DNA of 29,040 nt, taken from a virus. Of the stretch, positions 24,789-29,040 are shown in pieces. The number at the start of each line of letters is the position of its first letter. Within the stretch, counting starts at the first letter, position 1. The stretch covers positions 1-29,040 of the IMG/VR virus record IMGVR_UViG_3300007523_000056. One strand, written 5' to 3'. The notes under the pieces were generated by a model. The model saw only the letters and a program-made list of their open reading frames with translations. It searched no databases and was not told the origin of the DNA. A program made the translations under genes and the position numbers.

Positions 24789-25549
24789 CACCTTTAGAAA
24801 GAATTAATATAATAAGAAAATGGATATTAGAGTATGTGGAGAGTATGGATAATCCTGCAAATTGTTTAGTAGTAGGTATTTCAGGCGGTATTGATTCTTC
24901 TGTGGTGAGCACTATTTGTGCTATGACAGGTATGAAAACTTTAGTTGTGTCAATGCCTATATCGCAAAGGCCCGAGCATCATGAGTTGGGTATTAAACAT
25001 AAAAACTGGATTACTACAAAATATAAAAATTGTTTTAGTGTAGAAATAGATTTAACTTATACTTTTTTAAATTTTGAAAATCAAATGATTGATATGAAAT
25101 TTAAAGATAAAGTAGGTTTAGCTAATTCAAGAGCAAGAATGAGAATGATGTGTCTCTATCAAGTATCAGCGAGTACGACTGGATTAGTAGTAGGAACAGG
25201 GAATAAGATTGAAGACTTTGGTGTTGGTTTTTTTACAAAGTATGGAGATGGAGGGGTTGATATTTCTCCTATTGCAGATTGTACTAAATCAGAAGTATGG
25301 GCGATGGCTAAAGAATTACATATCCTAGAAGAAATACAAATGGCTGAACCCACCGATGGATTGTGGAATGACGGACGTAGTGACATTGATCAATTAGGTA
25401 TGACTTACTCTCAAATAGAATATTTAATGAAAAATCCAGGTGAACCTGAATATCAAAAGTATCTTAAAATTAGAAAGAAGAATTTACATAAAATGAAATC
25501 AATCCCTGTATGTAAGTTTGATGGAAAAACAAATCTGGCAAACGATTAG
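24785..25549 (+). CDS. nadE: NH3-dependent NAD synthetase
   Basis: This 254-aa protein is an N-type ATP pyrophosphatase. SGGIDSS at 33-39 is the PP-loop, and GTGNKIEDFGVGFFTKYGDGG at about 137-157, PIADCTKSEV, and EPTDGLWNDGRSDIDQLGM are the NadE signatures. It adenylates and amidates nicotinic acid adenine dinucleotide to NAD. There is no N-terminal glutaminase domain, so it uses free ammonia; length is close to that of short bacterial NadE (about 275 aa). It sits between an NAD-consuming sugar dehydrogenase and a nuclease. The phage may need NAD for sugar oxidation or to offset host NAD loss during defence. Confidence 0.9.
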   Translation: MTPLERINIIRKWILEYVESMDNPANCLVVGISGGIDSSVVSTICAMTGMKTLVVSMPISQRPEHHELGIKHKNWITTKYKNCFSVEIDLTYTFLNFENQMIDMKFKDKVGLANSRARMRMMCLYQVSASTTGLVVGTGNKIEDFGVGFFTKYGDGGVDISPIADCTKSEVWAMAKELHILEEIQMAEPTDGLWNDGRSDIDQLGMTYSQIEYLMKNPGEPEYQKYLKIRKKNLHKMKSIPVCKFDGKTNLAND

Positions 25550-25910
25550 ATCCAAACTAAACGATTTTTTTATTCAACGTATTGAAACTTCGATTGAACG
25601 AGGAATTCCAGATGTTCACTATTGTGTTGATGGAGTTTCTGGTTGGCTAGAAGGAAAGTATCTACAGTCTCCTAAACGAGAAAACACTAAACTAAAATTA
25701 AAATTGAGTATAGAGCAAATGGCCTGGCACAAATCTTATAAACACAATGGAGGAATTGTTTATTTAATTGTTAAAAAAGATAAACAAATTTATTTATTTG
25801 ATAGTAATGACGGAGAAGCTTTAGCAAAAGGAGTAAGTCGAGATGATTGGGAGAAAATGGCTTTAGCGAAAGATTGGGAAAATCTTAAAAAAATATTGAG
25901 TAAAAAATGA
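25521..25910 (+). CDS. VRR-NUC-like PD-(D/E)XK nuclease
   Basis: I start at ATG 25521 (129 aa); a TTG one codon upstream is also possible. The nuclease core reads ETSIERGIPDVHYCVDG with Asp31 in GIPD, then GWLEGK with Glu44 and Lys46, followed by a downstream helix (LSIEQMAWHKSYKHNGG) and IVYLIVKK. This GIPD...ExK...Q pattern is that of VRR-NUC and related small phage endonucleases, which cut branched or structured DNA. It overlaps nadE by 29 bases and the epimerase gene by 4 (ATGA). Specific substrate unknown. Confidence 0.7.
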   Translation: MEKQIWQTIRSKLNDFFIQRIETSIERGIPDVHYCVDGVSGWLEGKYLQSPKRENTKLKLKLSIEQMAWHKSYKHNGGIVYLIVKKDKQIYLFDSNDGEALAKGVSRDDWEKMALAKDWENLKKILSKK

Positions 25911-26764
25911 AAACTGTTGTGGTTATAGGTGGTTGTGGTTTTGTTGGAAGCAATTTGGTTCAATACTTAATTAATAAAAACTACACTGTAATTGTTATTG
26001 ATAATGAATATTCAGGTGTAAGAAAATTTAAACAAGTCTTGTATATTAGAGATAATTCTATTAACATCAGTTCTATTTTAAAAAAGTTAAAGATACATAC
26101 TATTTTTCATTTTGGAGAATTTTCAAGAATAAATCAAAGTTTTTATAAAACAGAAGATTGTTTAGATTTTAATATAAAAGGAACTTTAGAAGTTGTTAAA
26201 TACTGTAGTAAAAACAACGTTAAATTAGTGTATTCAGCTTCATCAAGTACTTTTAATAACAAAGAAAATCTATCTCCTTATGCTTATAGTAAGTTTCACA
26301 ATGTTAATTTAATTAAGAACTACCATAAATGGTTTAATCTTAAATATGAAATTGTTTATTTCTTTAATGTTTATGGACCCGGTCAAATTGGTACTGGTAA
26401 TATGGCAACTGTTGTGGGGATATTTGAAGATCAATATAGAAATAATAAACCATTAACTGTTGTTAAACCGGGAACTCAAAGAAGAAACTTTACTCATATA
26501 GATGATATAGTTAATGGAATATATAAAGCATGGAAGAAGAATTTAAATAAAGAATACATGTTAGGAAATGAAAAAAGTTATAGTGTAATTGAAGTTGCTA
26601 AAATGTTTAATCATAAAATTAAATTTATTAAAGAACAAAAAGGAGAAAGATTTAAGTCTGTTAAAATAAATAACAAAAACAATAAGTTTTTGAATTTTAA
26701 AGCAAAAATTAACTTAAAAAACTATATAAAAACTTTGGAACATAAAGAGAATTTTATTGTCTAA
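25907..26764 (+). CDS. NAD-dependent sugar-nucleotide epimerase/dehydratase (extended SDR)
   Basis: This 285-aa protein is an extended short-chain dehydrogenase. GGCGFVGSNL at 8-17 binds NAD; Ser residues at 110-114 and Tyr125-Lys129 (YAYSK) form the catalytic set; FNVYGPGQIGTGN and RRNFTHIDDIVNGI are the substrate-side motifs of GalE/RmlB-type enzymes. It would epimerise or dehydrate a nucleotide-linked hexose. Together with the 6-dehydrogenase upstream it could convert UDP-glucose to UDP-glucuronate and then to an epimer such as UDP-galacturonate, but the substrate cannot be read from sequence. It is slightly short for the family (usually 310-340 aa), mainly at the C-terminus. It ends the long run of overlapping genes; a promoter-like site and hairpin follow. 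Confidence 0.85.
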   Translation: MKTVVVIGGCGFVGSNLVQYLINKNYTVIVIDNEYSGVRKFKQVLYIRDNSINISSILKKLKIHTIFHFGEFSRINQSFYKTEDCLDFNIKGTLEVVKYCSKNNVKLVYSASSSTFNNKENLSPYAYSKFHNVNLIKNYHKWFNLKYEIVYFFNVYGPGQIGTGNMATVVGIFEDQYRNNKPLTVVKPGTQRRNFTHIDDIVNGIYKAWKKNLNKEYMLGNEKSYSVIEVAKMFNHKIKFIKEQKGERFKSVKINNKNNKFLNFKAKINLKNYIKTLEHKENFIV

Positions 26765-26785
26765 TAGAGAAAAAAATAGTATAAA
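26757..26785 (+). promoter_or_regulatory. Sigma70-like promoter candidate
   Basis: TTGTCT at 26757-26762 (4 of 6 to TTGACA) and TATAAA at 26780-26785 (5 of 6 to TATAAT) are separated by 17 bp, the ideal spacing. The -35 overlaps the end of the epimerase gene. Expected start of transcription is near 26792, which would produce a short leader holding the hairpin at 26819-26848 before the DUF2786 gene. Confidence 0.45.
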
Positions 26786-26818
26786 GTAAAAATAGAGATA
26801 AAAGCCGTACGCCAGTTT

Positions 26819-26853
26819 AAAACCCTCCGTGGAGTTCTGCCAGGTTTTTATTT
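26819..26853 (+). terminator. Hairpin with U-rich tail, terminator or leader RNA structure
   Basis: AAAACC at 26819-26824 pairs with GGTTTT at 26843-26848, and a small inner stem CTC/GAG closes a CGTG loop at 26825-26834. A U-rich tail (TTTTTATTT) follows from 26845. The GCCAG string at 26811-26815 is repeated at 26839-26843. The patch is markedly richer in G and C than its surroundings. It could end the operon above, attenuate the DUF2786 gene below, or be the 3' end of a roughly 60-nt RNA from the promoter at 26757. Confidence 0.45.
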
Positions 26854-26875
26854 CGCTTAACTAGAAAGGGAGAAT

Positions 26876-27619
26876 ATGACAGACGAAAAAGAAAGTGTAT
26901 TGAATAGAATTCAAAAGCTTTTAAGAATGTCTATAGAAAATGGAGCTTCTGAGAACGAAGCAATGCAAGCTGCCGATAAAGCTCAAAAGTTACTTCAAGA
27001 ACACAATCTATCTATTGCTGATATTAAAGACGACAGTATGGTAGAACCAATAAACAGCGAAGAAGTAGAGGTTGATAGAGATTTATGGAAAGGCTATATA
27101 CGAAATGCTACAGCCAAACTATATTTCTGTACAACTTATCAAACTAGCAAATTAGATAAAAACTATAAAAGAGTTAAAGTTATTACTTTTGTAGGTAGAA
27201 AATCTAATAGAATGGTAGCCACTGAGATGTGTAAATACTTTATTAATACAATAGATCAATTAGCAGAAGCGGAATTTAGAGAAGTTCCTGGCAGTCGTGC
27301 TTCTATTAATAAAATGTCTCATGCTTTTAAACAAGGCGCTGCTTCTAAATTATCAGGTAGATTAAGAGAAAGATATGAAGAAATAGCTCCAGCTTATATT
27401 CCACCTGGAAATCCAGATGGTTTGCCTATTCTTTATAAGAATGAACAGCAAGCTATTAGTACGTGGCTAGCGGATCAAGGTATTCGTTTAACAAGTTCTT
27501 CTTCAAGAATGAGTATTAGAGATAGAGTTGCTTATAGTAGAGGAAAAGAAAAAGCTAATGGAATAGGGATAAATACTCAAATAAATGGTGCAACTAAATC
27601 TAGAATGTTGGGTCGTTAA
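26876..27619 (+). CDS. DUF2786-domain protein
   Basis: This 247-aa protein has the DUF2786 signature at its N-terminus (VLNRIQKLLRMSIENGASEN followed by EAMQAADKAQKLLQEHNLS), then a basic alpha/beta region with FVGRKSNRMVATEMCKYF, and a Ser/Arg/Gly-rich end. The family is common in phages and prophages; its biochemical role is unknown, and a nucleic-acid-binding role is often guessed from the basic C-terminus. AAAGGGAGA precedes the ATG. It has its own promoter-like site and a hairpin leader upstream, and is followed by an extended -10 site for the next gene, so it may be a separately regulated unit. Confidence 0.8.
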   Translation: MTDEKESVLNRIQKLLRMSIENGASENEAMQAADKAQKLLQEHNLSIADIKDDSMVEPINSEEVEVDRDLWKGYIRNATAKLYFCTTYQTSKLDKNYKRVKVITFVGRKSNRMVATEMCKYFINTIDQLAEAEFREVPGSRASINKMSHAFKQGAASKLSGRLRERYEEIAPAYIPPGNPDGLPILYKNEQQAISTWLADQGIRLTSSSSRMSIRDRVAYSRGKEKANGIGINTQINGATKSRMLGR

Positions 27620-27620
27620 T

Positions 27621-27629
27621 TGTTATAAT
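27621..27629 (+). promoter_or_regulatory. Extended -10 promoter (TGnTATAAT)
   Basis: TGTTATAAT is a perfect extended -10 element, which can work without a -35 box. It begins 2 bases after the DUF2786 stop. The expected start point, about 27635-27637, lies inside the hairpin that contains the ribosome site of the next gene. Confidence 0.45.
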
Positions 27630-27650
27630 GGGGTCGAGGAATTGGCCCCA
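27629..27650 (+). promoter_or_regulatory. Hairpin presenting a ribosome-binding site in its loop
   Basis: TGGGGTC (27629-27635) pairs with GGCCCCA (27644-27650) as a 7-bp stem with one G-U pair and an 8-base loop, GAGGAATT, that contains the ribosome site for the gene at 27650. The A of the ATG is the last stem base. In this AT-rich genome such a G/C-rich stem at a start codon is unlikely to be neutral. It may control translation of the metallopeptidase-like gene. Confidence 0.5.
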
Positions 27651-27952
27651 TGAAGCTTACGGAAATTAAATATAAAAATGTTATCACAAAAGTAGTCTTT
27701 AAAAAAATGGAAGACTATGCCATTTACACTTACAACAACAATACTCTCACTATCAGAGAAGGCTTAACTAATCAGCTGTTAGGCAAAACTTTGTTTCACG
27801 AACTGTTTCATATTATTATTTCAATTAATGATTTTAAAGTAGGACCTCACGGAGAGGAAAAAGTAGCAGGATTAACTGAGCAATATTATACTATACTTAA
27901 AAGTAATCCTGTATTAAAAAATTTAATAATGAGGTGTATTAAAGATGTTTAA
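27650..27952 (+). CDS. Small HExxH zinc metallopeptidase-like protein
   Basis: This 100-aa protein contains LGKTLFHELFHIII, a zincin HExxH motif at about residues 46-50, and a downstream acidic helix (GEEKVAGLTEQYY) that could supply the third Zn ligand, as in minigluzincins and ImmA/IrrE-like (DUF955) proteins. ImmA-type peptidases cleave phage or element repressors; short phage versions are of unknown target. The ATG follows GAGGA in a hairpin loop. It overlaps the next gene by 8 bases. Confidence 0.7.
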   Translation: MKLTEIKYKNVITKVVFKKMEDYAIYTYNNNTLTIREGLTNQLLGKTLFHELFHIIISINDFKVGPHGEEKVAGLTEQYYTILKSNPVLKNLIMRCIKDV

Positions 27953-28232
27953 AGATCCTGCTGAAATGTTAATAGAAGAATTAATGCGTATGCCTACTCA
28001 AAACTATTGGGTTACTGTAACGTATACAACTAAAAAAAAACCTAAAGAATATCTTTATTTTTCGTATACTCAATTTGATTGTGATCCTTACTTTCCGAGG
28101 GTCAATAGGTTTTACGAATTTTGTGTAAGGAAGATGAAAGACTTTAATTTTGTCGATTATGAAGTTAAAGAATACAGAAGAGAAATTCATAGATACCAAG
28201 AAAATATAGATAAAGAGTTTACTATCCACTAA
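27945..28232 (+). CDS. Hypothetical 95-aa protein
   Basis: The protein is rich in Tyr, Phe, Lys and Glu, with a beta segment YWVTVTYTTKKKPKEYLYFS followed by helices. No motif, signal peptide or membrane segment is visible and I do not recognise it. It overlaps the metallopeptidase-like gene, so the two are probably co-translated. A hairpin terminator begins 12 bases after its stop. Confidence 0.6.
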   Translation: MFKDPAEMLIEELMRMPTQNYWVTVTYTTKKKPKEYLYFSYTQFDCDPYFPRVNRFYEFCVRKMKDFNFVDYEVKEYRREIHRYQENIDKEFTIH

Positions 28233-28240
28233 TATAGTGT

Positions 28241-28303
28241 GACGTATAACGATTTTAAGAGCAGGTTTTAACTCTTTATATAGTACGTTATAGCGGTTTT
28301 TTT
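28241..28303 (+). terminator. Nested hairpin followed by T7 tract
   Basis: TATAACG at 28245-28251 pairs with CGTTATA at 28286-28292; inside, AAGAG (28257-28261) pairs with CTCTT (28272-28276). GCGG and seven T residues (28297-28303) follow the outer stem. This is a plausible Rho-independent terminator for the genes above, though the stem is A/T-rich and the internal loops are large. Confidence 0.5.
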
Positions 28304-28313
28304 ATTGTTTATA

Positions 28314-28343
28314 TTGATTATTTTTTTATTTAAAAATTATAAA
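28314..28343 (+). promoter_or_regulatory. Sigma70-like promoter candidate after the terminator
   Basis: TTGATT at 28314-28319 (4 of 6) and TATAAA at 28338-28343 (5 of 6) are 18 bp apart. The site lies just after the T tract and 27 bases before the next ATG, as expected for a new transcription unit. AT-richness makes a chance match possible. Confidence 0.4.
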
Positions 28344-28369
28344 GTAATAATAAAATAGAAAGGAATAAT

Positions 28370-28543
28370 ATGACTATAGATAAACCAAAGGGTTGGCCGT
28401 CAGATAAACCATTCACGGAAGCAGACGTAAAAGAAATAGAAGAAGTTTTGGGGGTAATGGGTACAGGGTTAAGTCCTGACGACTTTTGTGATGACGGTTC
28501 TGACTTAGATGAACTTGAAGCTATAATGGAGGGAAACGAATAG
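28370..28543 (+). CDS. Hypothetical 57-aa acidic protein
   Basis: AAAGGAATAAT precedes an ATG at 28370 and the frame runs to TAG at 28541-28543, overlapping the next GTG. The peptide is strongly acidic (DDFCDDGSDLDELEAIMEGNE at its end, with WPSDKPFTEADVKEIEEVLG before it). Small acidic early phage proteins are often inhibitors or DNA mimics, but nothing specific supports that here. Confidence 0.6.
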   Translation: MTIDKPKGWPSDKPFTEADVKEIEEVLGVMGTGLSPDDFCDDGSDLDELEAIMEGNE

Positions 28544-28824
28544 TGGAATACTTAATAATTAAGAGAGATGACCTCATTTATTCAAATAATATAGCTAGGG
28601 CAAAAGACTGGCCTAGACATTTTAAGAAACATGAGTTTGAAGATGTAACGAAATTCGATAAAGAGCAGGAATGGCCTATTCATTTTTCGATTAAAATGGC
28701 TCCTGGTAGACATCGAATACTATTCGAACACTATAATGGAGAGTTATATCAATTAGATATACCTTTAAGTGTGTTTAATAAATTAAAAGTTTTATCAAAA
28801 GACGAAAGAAAATCATTACAATGA
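28543..28824 (+). CDS. Hypothetical 93-aa protein
   Basis: This gene starts with GTG overlapping the previous TAG, with GGAGGGAAACGAATA upstream as its ribosome site. The protein is mixed alpha/beta and rich in Lys, Glu, His and aromatic residues (KDWPRHFKKHEFEDV in the first half, HRILFEHYNGELYQLDIPL in the second). No known family was recognised. It is coupled to the acidic 57-aa protein and followed 15 bases later by another small gene. Confidence 0.6.
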   Translation: MEYLIIKRDDLIYSNNIARAKDWPRHFKKHEFEDVTKFDKEQEWPIHFSIKMAPGRHRILFEHYNGELYQLDIPLSVFNKLKVLSKDERKSLQ

Positions 28825-28839
28825 AAAAGGAGAAAGAAA

Positions 28840-29040
28840 ATGAAACAAGACCTACTGTTGAAGAAAAGAAAAGCTAAAGCAAAAGCTTGTGTTCACTTCT
28901 TAACTAATGTGCCTAACTCTAAAGAGGGTTGGGCTTTTATAAAACAAATGAAGAAGTATCTACATCGAGGTAGATACGATATAAGACTAAAGGGTCGTGG
29001 ATCAAGGAAAGTACATGGAAATCAAAGCTTTATACCTTTA
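28840..29040 (+). CDS. Hypothetical basic protein, truncated by window end
   Basis: AAAAAGGAGAAAGAAA precedes the ATG at 28840, and the frame stays open to the last base (67 codons seen). The visible part is very basic (LLLKKRKAKAKACVHFL, then KKYLHRGRYDIRLKGRGSRK), suggesting nucleic-acid binding. No family was recognised and the C-terminus is off the window. Confidence 0.6.
   Translation, partial: MKQDLLLKKRKAKAKACVHFLTNVPNSKEGWAFIKQMKKYLHRGRYDIRLKGRGSRKVHGNQSFIPL

Noticed and set aside
25159-25386. Minus-strand frame opposite nadE
   Set aside because: It is a shadow of conserved NadE motifs on the plus strand and has no independent support.
1-29040. tRNA genes, CRISPR arrays, integrase/att sites and insertion sequences
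   Set aside because: No cloverleaf with a TTCGA-type T arm, no regularly spaced identical repeats, and no recombinase or transposase motifs were seen by eye. A tool-based scan was not possible.

Overview
The window is a contiguous, AT-rich segment of a double-stranded DNA bacteriophage genome, most likely a short-tailed phage (podovirus). It runs from the end of the virion and tail genes, through the lysis genes, into replication, nucleotide metabolism and late accessory genes. Nearly every gene is on the + strand, with overlaps of a few bases (ATGA, TAATG, TAGTG) and AAGGAG-type ribosome sites. The only convincing minus-strand gene is an SNF2-family helicase at 10062-11537. Base composition and gene content (AEP-type primase, family A polymerase with Leu at the 762 position, SNF2 and UvrD-like helicases, DUF2786 protein, S74-like domain) fit marine phages of alphaproteobacteria such as the pelagiphage/HMO-2011 types. 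That placement is inference. Terminase, portal and capsid genes, integrase, tRNAs and CRISPR arrays were not found here.

Layout. 1-134: C-terminus of a probable tail fibre. 135-292: AT-rich gap with three TATAAT hexamers exactly 22 nt apart. 293-8553: virion genes (tail hub/DNA stabilisation protein, GNAT acetyltransferase, S74-tagged protein, two large probable internal/ejection proteins). 8534-10065: lysis region (coiled-coil/TM protein, small nuclease, T7-lysozyme-like amidase, a 43-aa GTG-initiated membrane protein, GTA-type three-TM holin, a 30-aa basic protein). 10062-11537 (-): SNF2 helicase. 11624-17307: replication genes (possible SSB, AEP primase, DnaQ exonuclease, UvrD-like helicase). 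17326-26764: a run of abutting or overlapping genes for DNA and nucleotide modification, polymerase, sugar nucleotides and NAD. 26765-29040: small regulated accessory genes with three structured intergenic regions.

The main discovery candidate is the 17326-26764 block. In order it encodes a C5-cytosine-methyltransferase homologue, a MazG-like all-alpha NTP pyrophosphohydrolase, a GT-B-like protein resembling T4 beta-glucosyltransferase in plan, a thymidylate-kinase-like dNMP kinase, a ThyA-fold enzyme carrying Asp where thymidylate synthase has its dUMP-selecting Asn (as in T4 dCMP hydroxymethylase), a dCMP deaminase and DNA polymerase I. These are followed without a gap by a UDP-sugar 6-dehydrogenase, NAD synthetase, a VRR-NUC-like nuclease and a GalE-like epimerase. 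This mirrors the T4 scheme (dCTPase gp56, dCMP hydroxymethylase gp42, dNMP kinase gp1, dCMP deaminase cd, DNA glucosyltransferase) in compact form, with sugar-nucleotide genes attached. The inference is that this phage replaces or decorates cytosine with a 5-hydroxymethyl group and glycosylates it, perhaps with a sugar other than glucose. No database search or structure prediction was run; all family assignments come from reading motifs.
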